Source: Butyrivibrio sp. (GTDB lineage: Bacteria; Bacillota; Clostridia; Lachnospirales; Lachnospiraceae). From it: a DNA stretch of 59,324 bases. A program made the position numbers and the translations under genes. The notes under the pieces are model-generated. The model did not search any database, was not told the DNA's origin, and saw only the letters and a program-made list of their open reading frames with translations. The DNA lies in NCBI GenBank assembly GCA_024692165.1, contig JAILMY010000085.1, positions 1-59,324 of the forward strand, given 5' to 3'. How positions within the stretch are numbered: the first letter of the stretch is position 1; every line of letters begins with the position of its first letter. Shown here piece after piece: positions 16,634-25,327 of this stretch.

Positions 16634-17755
16634 ATGAAAAAAAGGTTATTATCTGTATTAATCACAGCAGCTACTGTTCTGTCCATGACAGCATGCGGCG
16701 TATCTGCTCCTGAAGTTCCGGCAACCACAACAACTGAAGCACCTGCAGCTCAGACTCAGACAACTGAGACTACAACTGAGACTACAACAGAGACTGCAGC
16801 TACAGAGACTGCAGAAGAGACAACTCCTGCAGCTGATGCAATAACACTTGTTATGGCTGAGGTTAACCCACTTGACACTATCGTTGGTATGACTGACCAG
16901 AAGTTCAAGGAAGAGGTTGAGGCAAGAACTAATGGTTCTGTTTTGATCGATCTTCAGGCAAGCGGCGTTCTTGGATCAGAGAACGATGTCCTTGATACAA
17001 TGCTCGGCGGCGGCGGTACAATCGATATTTCACGTATTTCAGCTTTCGCTCTTACAAGTTACGGCGGACAGAAGTCAATGCTTCTTTCACTTCCATATAT
17101 CTTCACAGGACGTGATCACTTCTGGAAATTTGCTACATCAGATCTTGCAACAGAATTCCTTCAGGAGCCTTCAGACAATGGCAGCGGTGTAAGAGGTCTT
17201 TTCTATGGTGAGGAAGGCTTCCGTCATTTCTTCACAACCTATGAGATTTCCGGAATTGATTCCTTCAAGGGCAAGAAGATCCGTGTTTCCAACGACCCTG
17301 TTATGAACGGTCTTGTTGAAGGCCTTGGCGCTTCTCCTACAGTTGTAAGCTTTGGTGAGCTTTACTCAGCTCTTCAGACCGGTGTTGTTGATGGTGCTGA
17401 GCAGCCAATCGCTAACTACAAGTCAAATGCATTCCCTGAGGTTGCCCCATACATGATCCTTGACGGACATACTCTTGGTGCTATCCAGGTTATCATCACA
17501 GACGAAGCATGGAACAAGCTTTCAGCAGAGCAGCAGAACGCAGTTATTGAAGCTGGAAAGGCTGCATCTGAGTACAATCGTTCAATCTCCGAAGAGAAGG
17601 AGAAGGAAGTTCTTGAAGAACTTAAGGCTGATGGCGCTACAATCATCGAAGTTGATGACATTACACCTTGGCAGGAAGCAGTTAAGCCTGTAATCGAAGA
17701 GAATATCAAGGGCCTTGAGGACTACTATCAGAAGATCGTAGATTTTGGAAAGTGA
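16634..17755 (+). CDS. dctP: TRAP transporter substrate-binding lipoprotein, DctP family
   Basis: A 373-residue lipoprotein (lipobox MTAC) with a Thr/Glu-rich linker (TETTTETTTET) that lifts the binding domain off the membrane. The DctP fold is clear: FKEEVEARTNGSVLIDL, LPYIFTGRDHFWKF, FKGKKIRVSNDPVMNGLVEGLGASPTVV (the helix carrying the acid-binding Arg), then GVVDGAEQP. It delivers an organic acid to the DctQ-DctM permease that follows. The start at 16634 has GGGAGG upstream; the frame is open to 16538 but that part holds the promoter. The ligand is unknown; the cupin next door suggests a uronate-like acid. Confidence 0.93.
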   Translation: MKKRLLSVLITAATVLSMTACGVSAPEVPATTTTEAPAAQTQTTETTTETTTETAATETAEETTPAADAITLVMAEVNPLDTIVGMTDQKFKEEVEARTNGSVLIDLQASGVLGSENDVLDTMLGGGGTIDISRISAFALTSYGGQKSMLLSLPYIFTGRDHFWKFATSDLATEFLQEPSDNGSGVRGLFYGEEGFRHFFTTYEISGIDSFKGKKIRVSNDPVMNGLVEGLGASPTVVSFGELYSALQTGVVDGAEQPIANYKSNAFPEVAPYMILDGHTLGAIQVIITDEAWNKLSAEQQNAVIEAGKAASEYNRSISEEKEKEVLEELKADGATIIEVDDITPWQEAVKPVIEENIKGLEDYYQKIVDFGK

Positions 17756-17804
17756 TAACTGAATCTGTATCACAAATATAATAAACCGTGCGGAGAGGAC
17801 AAGT

Positions 17805-18329
17805 ATGAATTCTTTCTTTAAAACGGTGGATAAGATAAGGCCTCTGTATGATGTGACCTACAAAGTAATGTTGCTTATTTGCAAGCTCTTGCTGGTGGCG
17901 GACATTCTGATCACCAGCATGAGCGTGCTTGGAAGATACGTTTCTTTCGTACCGGACCCGGCGTGGAGTGAGGAGATTGTCCTTACTCTTATGTCCTATA
18001 TGGCTGTTTTGTCAGCTGCTCTGGCAATCAGACGCGGCGCTCATATCCGTATGACGGCCTTTGATGTATATCTGCCAAAAAATGTTATTAAAATATTGGA
18101 CCTGCTTGCTGACGTTTTTGTTATGGGTCTGGCCTTCGTAATGCTTATCGTAGGCTGGAAATATGCAATGAACATCGGCAGTAAGGGAACCTATGTCTCA
18201 CTTCCCAAGCTTTCAAGATTCTGGATGTATTTTCCTATTCCTGTTGCAGGATTTGCGATGATCATCTTTGAGCTGGAAGCAATTTACAACCACATTAAAA
18301 GCTTTTTTGTAAAGGAGGGTGAGAAGTAA
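17805..18329 (+). CDS. dctQ: TRAP transporter small permease, DctQ family
   Basis: A 174-residue protein with four membrane helices, typical of DctQ. The central PDPAWSEEIVLTLMSYMAVLSAALAIRRG matches the family segment around the conserved Trp-Ser/Glu-Glu, and LPKLSRFWMYFPIPVAG the C-terminal region. It pairs with DctM as the membrane part of a sodium-driven importer. Its last base is the first base of the DctM start codon (taATG). Confidence 0.92.
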   Translation: MNSFFKTVDKIRPLYDVTYKVMLLICKLLLVADILITSMSVLGRYVSFVPDPAWSEEIVLTLMSYMAVLSAALAIRRGAHIRMTAFDVYLPKNVIKILDLLADVFVMGLAFVMLIVGWKYAMNIGSKGTYVSLPKLSRFWMYFPIPVAGFAMIIFELEAIYNHIKSFFVKEGEK

Positions 18330-19624
18330 TGACTGCAAATACAACTGCCATTGCGATTTTGCTTATAAGCTTTCTCGTAATGATATTTTTAAGATTTCAG
18401 ATTGCGTATGCTGTAGCGCTGTCATCAATCTTCTGCCTTCTGTATCAGGGACTTCCGCTTACAACCGTATGCCAGCAGATGGTAAAGGGCATCAGCTCTT
18501 TTAGCTTGATGGCTGTGCCATTCTTCATCACAATGGGCTGTATTATGGGTACCGGTGGAATCTCTGAAAAGCTGATTGATCTAGCTAACGCCTGCGTTGG
18601 ATGGATGACCGGAGGAATGGCCATGGTTAATATTGTGGCATCGTATTTCTTCGGCGGTATTTCCGGCTCCGCAGCAGCAGATACAGCATCCCTTGGAAGT
18701 ATCCTTATCCCAATGATGGTAGATCAGGGATACGATGATGATTTTTCAACAGCGGTTACTATCACTTCCTCCTGCGAAGGCCTACTTGTTCCTCCCAGTC
18801 ACAATATGGTCATCTATGCAATGAGCGCAGGAGGAATATCCGTAGGAAGCTTGTTCCTGGCGGGATACATCCCCGGGGCACTTCTGGCAGCTTCACTGAT
18901 GATTGGATCCTACATCATCTCAAAGAGACGCCACTATCCGAAGGGCGATGCTTTTAGTTTCAAGGCATTCATCAAGCAGATCGGAGTGTCCTTCTGGGCA
19001 CTGGCTGCAGTAATCATCGTTGTTGTAGGCGTTGTTGGTGGTATGTTTACAGCTACTGAGTCAGCTGCTATCGCTGTAATCTACAGCCTTATCGTCAGCG
19101 TATTTATCTACAAGGGACTGGACCTCAAGGGTGTATGGAAAACGCTGGAACAGTGTATTGATACACTTTCTATCGTGCTTATCCTCATCGCTACATCCAG
19201 TATCTTCGGATATTGCCTGACAACGCTCCATGTACCGGATCTCGCAGCAAGTGCGATCATCGGTCTCACAAGAAACCCTGTGCTCATAGCACTTCTTCTG
19301 AACCTGATTCTTCTGGTACTGGGCTGTATCATGGATATGGCGCCGATCATCCTGATCGCTACACCAATCCTTCTTCCTATCGCTACATCAATTGGCATCA
19401 ATCCGATCCAGTTTGGTATAATGATAGTGCTCAACTGCGGTATCGGCCTGCTGACACCTCCTGTAGGTGCGGTACTTTTCATTGGTTCCGCGGTTGGTAA
19501 GGTTAAGATGGAGAGAGTAGTTAAGGCTACACTGCCATTCTATCTTTGTATGATCATAGTTTTGATGCTTCTGACCTTCATTCCTGAGATCAGTATGTTC
19601 CTTCCAAATCTCATTATGAAGTAA
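18329..19624 (+). CDS. dctM: TRAP transporter large permease, DctM family
   Basis: A 431-residue protein with about 12 membrane helices. Family landmarks include FFGGISGSAAADTASLGSI, VTITSSCEGLLVPPSHNMVIYA, FTATESAAIAVIYS and LNCGIGLLTPPVGAVLF. It forms the substrate channel and elevator part of the TRAP importer. AGGAGG lies just before the start. Confidence 0.94.
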   Translation: MTANTTAIAILLISFLVMIFLRFQIAYAVALSSIFCLLYQGLPLTTVCQQMVKGISSFSLMAVPFFITMGCIMGTGGISEKLIDLANACVGWMTGGMAMVNIVASYFFGGISGSAAADTASLGSILIPMMVDQGYDDDFSTAVTITSSCEGLLVPPSHNMVIYAMSAGGISVGSLFLAGYIPGALLAASLMIGSYIISKRRHYPKGDAFSFKAFIKQIGVSFWALAAVIIVVVGVVGGMFTATESAAIAVIYSLIVSVFIYKGLDLKGVWKTLEQCIDTLSIVLILIATSSIFGYCLTTLHVPDLAASAIIGLTRNPVLIALLLNLILLVLGCIMDMAPIILIATPILLPIATSIGINPIQFGIMIVLNCGIGLLTPPVGAVLFIGSAVGKVKMERVVKATLPFYLCMIIVLMLLTFIPEISMFLPNLIMK

Positions 19625-19681
19625 GGAGCGGTGTCGGTTTCGCACCGGTGCCAGTTTAAATATCCAAATTAAGGACTCTGT

Positions 19682-20158
19682 ATGGAATCGAAGTATAAGT
19701 ATAAAAGTGATGTGAAGGCGTCGGATCTGTGGCTGATTGCCATGAGACGAACCTACAAATCACCAACCGGCATAGTTAATATTATTTTTACCGTGGCAAT
19801 GATTCTTTTGACATTGAGATTCTGGGGAGCGGCTTCTGATATCATAAGATCCCTTATGGTGCTTGGCTGTATTCTTTTCCCGGTGATACAGCCACTTGCT
19901 GTATTAGGCGCAAGTGCAAGGCAGCTGGATGATATGCCAAGGAATCTGGAGCTATCCTTTAGTGACAGGGGAGTGCTGGTCACAACCGGGGAAAAGAGCG
20001 AGAGTCTGCCCTGGAAAAGGATTAAGAATGCTATAATGCAGCGTAACATGATCGTTATCATGTCTGACGACAGACACGGTTATATGCTTACAAACAGAGT
20101 CTTGGGTCAGGAGAAAGAGGAGTTTTACAACTTCCTCTGCGATAAGATAAGAGCCTAG
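19682..20158 (+). CDS. YcxB-like membrane protein
   Basis: A 158-residue protein with two membrane helices (about residues 36-85) and a C-terminal YcxB-like domain: LSFSDRGVLVTTGEKSESLPWKRIKNAI followed by IVIMSDDRHGYMLTNRV. The family has no known function. It lies 57 bases after DctM and before a terminator, so it may be the last gene of the TRAP operon. Confidence 0.75.
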   Translation: MESKYKYKSDVKASDLWLIAMRRTYKSPTGIVNIIFTVAMILLTLRFWGAASDIIRSLMVLGCILFPVIQPLAVLGASARQLDDMPRNLELSFSDRGVLVTTGEKSESLPWKRIKNAIMQRNMIVIMSDDRHGYMLTNRVLGQEKEEFYNFLCDKIRA

Positions 20159-20180
20159 TTTTAATAGAATTTGCTAAGAG

Positions 20181-20221
20181 GCAGCGTTATAATTATTTTC
20201 ATAACTATAACGCTGCTTTTT
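20181..20221 (+). terminator. Intrinsic terminator after the TRAP operon
   Basis: GCAGCGTTATA at 20181-20191 pairs perfectly with TATAACGCTGC at 20206-20216, then a T run. It separates the transporter genes from the sensor genes, whose ATG lies 17 bases further on. Confidence 0.85.
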
Positions 20222-20237
20222 CTCTGAATTTAAGGGT

Positions 20238-21743
20238 ATGAAAAAAGTCAGAAATATTTGGGAAAACCTCACCATTAAGAACAAAATAAGGGTGTTTACC
20301 ATAAGCGCATTTGTGGCCATCACTGCTGCGCTTTTGTTTGATGTCTGGATAGTTGAGCTGTTTGTCATTGAGTTTAGCCAGATTATGGATGACAACTCCA
20401 CCAGTGGCGAGATTGTAACCGCCATAAATGATGAAATTGAGGCTTTTGACAGCTTCATAAGAGATACAGGAGATGTGGATGAGGTTTTGTGGGAAAAGAG
20501 CAAACAGACCACCTACAATGCCATATACGCGGTGTCATTAAATTATGCCCATCTTGGGGACAACAGGTTTGCACAGCTTCAGTCTCTTAGAAGTGCCTAC
20601 GAGGTCTATTGCAGCTACCGAAATCAGGTAATTACCGATCACAACTCTGAGAGTATGTACGTTTCCAAGCTGTATGACGTGTATAGCATGCAGAAATATC
20701 TTTCTGAGTATGCCCAGAGATTTGTGGATTCCACCATGCTGGAGGGAAATGAGAACTATCGCCAGCTTTTACCGGTGGTGTTCAGGGTGCCATTTATCAT
20801 AGCAGGGCTGAGTATTCTTCTTTTTATCCTGGTAGTAAATGTTTCAAAAATGCTGAACAGAAGCGTGACTCAGCCGGTTTTAAAACTTGCCCACGCATCC
20901 CAAAGGATAGCCGGCAATGACTTTTTTATTGATGATGTGGAAGTTGATAATAAGGACGAGCTGGGAGACATGGTGGCTGCCTTTAATAAGATGAAGTTCG
21001 CCACCGGCGAATACATCAAAGCCATGGAGGAAAAGAGGGAGGCTCTTGATCAGCTCCATGTTCAGGAGATGGAGAATCTTGAGATCGAGAAGCAGCTTGA
21101 GACCATGAACCTTGAGCTCTTAAAGAGTCAGATCAATCCACATTTTCTTTTTAACACATTAAATGTAATAGCAGGAACAGCCAATCTTGAGGGAGCAAAG
21201 ACCACTGAGCAGATGACCGAGGCCCTTAGCTCACTCTTTAGATATAACTTAAAGACTCAGGCAAAAGAGGCTCTTTTATCCCAGGAGCTGAAGATTGCCC
21301 GGGATTATATGTACCTCCAGAAAATGAGGTTTGGGGCGCGAGTAGAGTTTGAGATAAAGTGCGAGGTGGATGAGAACCTGTTTATTGTGCCCACCTTTAC
21401 ATTCCAGCCTCTTTTGGAGAATGCAGTGATACATGGGATTTCGCCAAAGGTCGAGGGCGGAAAGGTAACTATCTGGATCCGAAGCCAGAGTGACAGGCTT
21501 TTGATGGATGTTTCGGACACCGGAGCAGGCATGGAGGCTGAGACTCTCGAGAAGATCAGGAGGCAGCTCCAGGTAGGTGAAGATACCATTATTGATGCTG
21601 ATATAGTAGGAATCGGCCTTGGCAATATCAGCCGCAGAATCAGGGCCATGTATGATGGCGGAAGTCTTGAGATTGACAGTAAGGAAAATGAGGGAACGAC
21701 GATTAAGATCAGTATTCCTTTGCATGGAGTGGACAACCAGTGA
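20238..21743 (+). CDS. Sensor histidine kinase, YesM (LytS-like) type
   Basis: A 501-residue membrane kinase: helix at about residues 20-42, an extracellular domain of roughly 145 residues, a second helix near 190-212, a HAMP domain (RSVTQPVLKL to DELGDMVAAFNKM), a coiled coil, then the His_kinase domain with QINPHFLFNTLN (His302) and a HATPase domain with LLENAVIHG, DTGAGM and GIGLGNISRRI. It overlaps the next gene by 4 bases (GTGA). With the regulator and the anchored DctP-like protein it forms one sensing cassette, probably controlling the TRAP operon just upstream. Confidence 0.93.
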   Translation: MKKVRNIWENLTIKNKIRVFTISAFVAITAALLFDVWIVELFVIEFSQIMDDNSTSGEIVTAINDEIEAFDSFIRDTGDVDEVLWEKSKQTTYNAIYAVSLNYAHLGDNRFAQLQSLRSAYEVYCSYRNQVITDHNSESMYVSKLYDVYSMQKYLSEYAQRFVDSTMLEGNENYRQLLPVVFRVPFIIAGLSILLFILVVNVSKMLNRSVTQPVLKLAHASQRIAGNDFFIDDVEVDNKDELGDMVAAFNKMKFATGEYIKAMEEKREALDQLHVQEMENLEIEKQLETMNLELLKSQINPHFLFNTLNVIAGTANLEGAKTTEQMTEALSSLFRYNLKTQAKEALLSQELKIARDYMYLQKMRFGARVEFEIKCEVDENLFIVPTFTFQPLLENAVIHGISPKVEGGKVTIWIRSQSDRLLMDVSDTGAGMEAETLEKIRRQLQVGEDTIIDADIVGIGLGNISRRIRAMYDGGSLEIDSKENEGTTIKISIPLHGVDNQ

Positions 21744-22573
21744 GTAAATACAGAATTCTTGTAGCAGATGACGAGCCTATCGAGAGACAGGTGGTAAATA
21801 AGAAAATACTGGAATTTTTCCCGGATCAGGTGGAAGTATATCTGGCGGAAAACGGTATTCAGGCCGTGGAAATATTTGAGGAAAAAGAGTGTCAGGTAGC
21901 AATCCTTGATATTGCAATGCCCGGAATGACGGGACTTGAGGCGGCTAAAGCCATAAGAGAAAAGAACAAGGAGGCGGGGATCATTTTCCTGACGGCCTAT
22001 GATGATTTCGGATACGCCAAGAAGGCCATTGAGGTCAGGGCCCTGGACTATCTTTTAAAGCCCGGTTCCGATGAGGATCTTGTTAGCGTGCTGGAGCAGG
22101 CCTTTATGCTTTGCGACGCGGCAAGGATTGCGGCGAAGGAGCGCGGCTTAGAAAGACAGGGCGGTGATGGCAAGTTCGAAAAGGCAGAGAATGAAAGCGA
22201 CGGATTCGCCCCGGGAGAGTCAAAAGTTTTAGAGGAACCTGTCGTACCCAACAACTTCATTACCGCTGTGAGGGAGTATATCGAAACCAACTATCGGGAA
22301 GATATTGCCCTTCAGGACATAGCAGGAGTTTTTGGGTATTCAGATGTTTATTTCTGCAAGCTGTTTAAGCAGAACTTTGATATGAATTTCATTGCGTATC
22401 TCAACGAATACAGGATGGATATCGCAAAAAAACTGCTTGCTGATCCAATGATAAACATCAAGGATATCAGCATAGAAGCCGGATATCGGGATGCAAATTA
22501 TTTTACCAGACTATTTAAACGAAAGACCGGAATGACGCCAAGCGAGTACAGAAGTGGAGTACTGGGATCATGA
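21740..22573 (+). CDS. Response regulator, YesN type (receiver + AraC HTH)
   Basis: A 277-residue regulator starting at a GTG inside the kinase stop codon. The receiver domain has the acidic pair ADDEP, Asp57 in ILDIAMPG, FLTAYDDF and Lys in LLKPG. After a charged linker (about residues 130-175) come two AraC-type HTH motifs: DIALQDIAGVFGYSDVYFCK and IKDISIEAGYRDANYFTRLF, ending GMTPSEYR. Such proteins bind direct repeats; the 21-bp-spaced repeats at 16488-16522 are a good candidate target. Confidence 0.93.
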   Translation: MSKYRILVADDEPIERQVVNKKILEFFPDQVEVYLAENGIQAVEIFEEKECQVAILDIAMPGMTGLEAAKAIREKNKEAGIIFLTAYDDFGYAKKAIEVRALDYLLKPGSDEDLVSVLEQAFMLCDAARIAAKERGLERQGGDGKFEKAENESDGFAPGESKVLEEPVVPNNFITAVREYIETNYREDIALQDIAGVFGYSDVYFCKLFKQNFDMNFIAYLNEYRMDIAKKLLADPMINIKDISIEAGYRDANYFTRLFKRKTGMTPSEYRSGVLGS

Positions 22574-23583
22574 AAAGAAAAGTGCTGATAATTATCGTTG
22601 CTTTGATCCTGATTGTAACGGTGGCTCTTAGTGTTTCTCTTTTGATCTTCAAATCGGGAAAAGCGGTGGAGAATCCTCCGGAGTATGTTTTCTTGTACGC
22701 GGAAAACCAGACTGAGGACTACCCTACAACCCTGGGAGCAAACAGGTTTGCAGACCTGGTCTATGAGAGGACCGGTGGCAGGATCAAGGTTTTAGTTAAA
22801 TATGAAGCTGAACTTGGAAGCGAAAGTGAAGTTATCGAGCAGATGAGCTACGGCGGAATTGCTTTTGCCAGAGTATCCTTATCTCAGCTGGCTGAGTTCG
22901 TGCCGGAGATGAACGTTCTTCAGATGCCGTATCTTTATACAGATTCGGAGCACATGTGGAGAGTTCTGTCGGGAGAACTGGGAGATGAGTTCCTGTCAAA
23001 GCCTGAGAGTTATGGAATTGTGGGACTTTCCTGGTACGACGCCGGAGCAAGAAATTTCTACAGTGTTAAGCCAATAGAGACTTTGGAAGACATTCAGGGA
23101 ATGAATATTCGAGTTCAGGAATCTGCCATGATGGCGGATATGGTTTCTGCTCTGGGGGCAAATCCTTCAAAGATCGTGTATTCGGAGGTGTATTCTGCTC
23201 TGGAACAGGGAATTGTTGACGGAGCGGAGAACAACTGGCCCTCTTACGAGTCCATGCGGCATTACAAGGTGGCACGATACTATACGATTGATGAGCATAC
23301 CAGAGTGCCTGAGTTGCAGATATGCTCCAAGGCTATATGGGACAATCTTGAGGAGGCTGACAGGAAGATAATCAGCGACTGCGCGAGAGAGTCTGCTCTT
23401 TATGAGAGGAGGCTTTGGGCGGAAAGGGAAAAGAGCTCTAGGAAAGTAGCGGAGGATAGCGGCATCACAGTTATAGAGCTTTCTCCAAAGGAAAAAGCCC
23501 GCTTCAGGGAGGCTATGTCCGAAGTATATACAAAGTACTGCGGCGACCAGATGGATATGCTGCAGAAGATCATGGATTACTAG
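22570..23583 (+). CDS. Membrane-anchored DctP-like protein coupled to the sensor kinase
   Basis: A 337-residue DctP-family protein with an uncleaved-looking N-terminal helix (residues 4-27, no lipobox). Binding-fold segments are all present: FADLVYERTGGRIKVLVKYEAELG, MPYLYTDSEHMWRVL, DIQGMNIRVQESAMMADMVSALGANPSKIV and EQGIVDGAENNWPSYES. It overlaps the regulator by 4 bases (ATGA) and has no DctQ/DctM of its own downstream, only a terminator. The likely job is to bind the same ligand as the TRAP transporter and pass the signal to the kinase, rather than transport; that is an inference from gene order. Confidence 0.85.
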   Translation: MKRKVLIIIVALILIVTVALSVSLLIFKSGKAVENPPEYVFLYAENQTEDYPTTLGANRFADLVYERTGGRIKVLVKYEAELGSESEVIEQMSYGGIAFARVSLSQLAEFVPEMNVLQMPYLYTDSEHMWRVLSGELGDEFLSKPESYGIVGLSWYDAGARNFYSVKPIETLEDIQGMNIRVQESAMMADMVSALGANPSKIVYSEVYSALEQGIVDGAENNWPSYESMRHYKVARYYTIDEHTRVPELQICSKAIWDNLEEADRKIISDCARESALYERRLWAEREKSSRKVAEDSGITVIELSPKEKARFREAMSEVYTKYCGDQMDMLQKIMDY

Positions 23584-23591
23584 TTATAGAG

Positions 23592-23625
23592 CAAGTCGCT
23601 TCAGCAGATGAAGCGACTTGTTTTT
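23592..23625 (+). terminator. Intrinsic terminator of the sensor cassette
   Basis: CAAGTCGCTTCA at 23592-23603 pairs perfectly with TGAAGCGACTTG at 23609-23620, with a 5-base loop and five T residues. Confidence 0.88.
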
Positions 23626-23630
23626 CGGTG

Positions 23631-23643
23631 TATAATTCTTGTA
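23631..23643 (+). promoter_or_regulatory. TATAAT box placing the transcript start at the polymerase ATG
   Basis: TATAAT at 23631-23636 is preceded directly by TG. The A of the ATG at 23643 is the seventh base after the box, where transcription normally begins. There is no ribosome binding site between them. This suggests a leaderless mRNA. Confidence 0.5.
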
Positions 23644-25175
23644 TGAAAAGTGCATTTATAGCAATTGATCTTAAGTCGTTCTATGCGTCGGTTGAGTGCC
23701 AGGATATAAGCAGAGACCCATTAACTACAAATCTTGTGGTGGCAGACAGAAGCAGGACGAGTAAAACAATTTGCCTGGCAGTTTCGCCGAGCCTCAAGAA
23801 ATGGGGTATTCCCGGCAGGGCCAGGCTTTTTGAAGTTGAGCAGAAGGTGGAGGAAATAAACAGAGAGCGTCTTCGAAAGGCTCCGGGGAGGCAGTTTACC
23901 GGGGAGTCGGATGATGACGGGGAGCTTATGAAGAATCCATCCTTGAAGCTTTCCTTTATTGCTGCTGTTCCGCATATGGCAAGGTACATTCAGATCAGCA
24001 CCAGGATTTATCAGACATATCTTAAATATGTGGCGCCGGAGGATATCCACGTTTACTCAATTGACGAGGTTTTTATTGATATATCCAAATATCTCTCCAT
24101 TTACGGGAAAACTCCAAGGCAATTGGCCTCAGAGATGATACAGGATGTGTGGAATACCACCGGAATAACAGCTACGGCAGGAATCGGGACCAACCTGTAT
24201 CTGTGCAAGGTAGCTATGGATGTAATGGCAAAGCATGTAGAGCCCGATGAAAACGGACTCAGGATAGCAGAGCTGGATGAGATCAGCTATAGGGAAAAAC
24301 TCTGGGATCACCAGCCTATTACGGATTTCTGGAGAGTTGGAAGGGGCTACGCGAAAAAGCTGGCCGCCATGGGCCTTTACACCATGGGAGATATCGCCAG
24401 ATGTAGTCTTGGCGGTGATATGGAGTTTCATAATGAAGATCTTTTGTATAAGGCCTTTGGAATCAACGCGGAGCTTTTGATCGACCATGCCTGGGGCTAT
24501 GAACCCTGCACCATGGAGCTTATAAAGGCCTATAAACCTGATAATAACAGCATTAGCCAGGGACAGGTTCTACACTGTGCCTATACTGCCGATAAGGCAA
24601 GGATCGTGGTGGCGGAGATGGCTGATGCGTTGGCATTACAGCTTATGGACAACGGGCAGCTGACAGACCAGGTGGGACTGTATATCGGTTATGACAGGGA
24701 GAGCCTTGAAAATCCCGAGGTTTTGAAAAAGATAAAGGGAAAGATCAGCACGGACTATTATGGCAGAAGCGTGCCGGAACATGCCCACGGAAGCGAGAAT
24801 CTGGGTGAATTTACCTGCCTTTCCAGGATTATCACGGATGCCGTTTTGAAGATATTTGATGAACAGGTGGACCCTGATCTTCTCATCAGGCGTATCAATA
24901 TTGGTGCCGGCCATGTGATAAGTGAGGAGAAGGCAAAAGAGAATGACGGCATAGCGGAAAACTATGAGCAGATGAGTTTTTTTGTGGACTATGAGAAGCG
25001 GGATGAAGAGCAGAAGATCCGTAAGGAGAAGCTGGAAAAAGAGAAGGCGCTTCAGGAGGCTACTTTGGCCATCCAAAAGAGATTTGGAAAAAACGCTATT
25101 TTGAAGGGATTGTCCTTTGAAGAGGGCGCCACAGGAAGAGATAGGAACAATCAGATCGGTGGGCACAAGGCATAA
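23643..25175 (+). CDS. Y-family DNA polymerase (UmuC/DinB-like)
   Basis: A 510-residue translesion polymerase. The palm carboxylates are in AIDLKSFYASVE (Asp9) and YSIDEVFID (Asp141, Glu142); VVADRSRTSKTICLAVSP, AGIGTNLYLCKVAMD and FWRVGRGYAKKLAAMGLYTMGDIA (helix-hairpin-helix) follow. The C-terminus adds a charged coiled coil (about residues 445-485). It is longer than E. coli DinB, in line with the Clostridial UmuC-like branch usually found beside a YolD-like gene. Here a YolD-like gene is present but lies beyond a xylanase gene. A GTG at 23628 is an alternative start, but the TATAAT box lies across it. Confidence 0.9.
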   Translation: MKSAFIAIDLKSFYASVECQDISRDPLTTNLVVADRSRTSKTICLAVSPSLKKWGIPGRARLFEVEQKVEEINRERLRKAPGRQFTGESDDDGELMKNPSLKLSFIAAVPHMARYIQISTRIYQTYLKYVAPEDIHVYSIDEVFIDISKYLSIYGKTPRQLASEMIQDVWNTTGITATAGIGTNLYLCKVAMDVMAKHVEPDENGLRIAELDEISYREKLWDHQPITDFWRVGRGYAKKLAAMGLYTMGDIARCSLGGDMEFHNEDLLYKAFGINAELLIDHAWGYEPCTMELIKAYKPDNNSISQGQVLHCAYTADKARIVVAEMADALALQLMDNGQLTDQVGLYIGYDRESLENPEVLKKIKGKISTDYYGRSVPEHAHGSENLGEFTCLSRIITDAVLKIFDEQVDPDLLIRRINIGAGHVISEEKAKENDGIAENYEQMSFFVDYEKRDEEQKIRKEKLEKEKALQEATLAIQKRFGKNAILKGLSFEEGATGRDRNNQIGGHKA

Positions 25176-25272
25176 AGCGTGTTTGGTGTGTTTATCCGCT
25201 AAAAACACCGGTTTTAGCAATATTTGATAAACAGATTAGCCTTGTTGAATAGCAAGCATATTCGCATCTGAG

Positions 25273-25278
25273 TATAAT
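25273..25278 (+). promoter_or_regulatory. Candidate -10 box for the GH10 gene
   Basis: TATAAT 49 bases before the ATG. No -35 box is evident. A short repeat GCTAAAA/TTTTAGC at about 25198-25218 lies upstream but lacks a T-run. Confidence 0.35.
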
Positions 25279-25327
25279 TGGGTTTACTCGGTTATTTATA
25301 CCGGAACAATTATAAAAGGAGAAGGAT

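Noticed and set aside
23592-23643. LexA-type operator before the Y-family polymerase
   Set aside because: No GAAC-N4-GTTC-like sequence was found in the upstream region; only the terminator and -10 box are visible.
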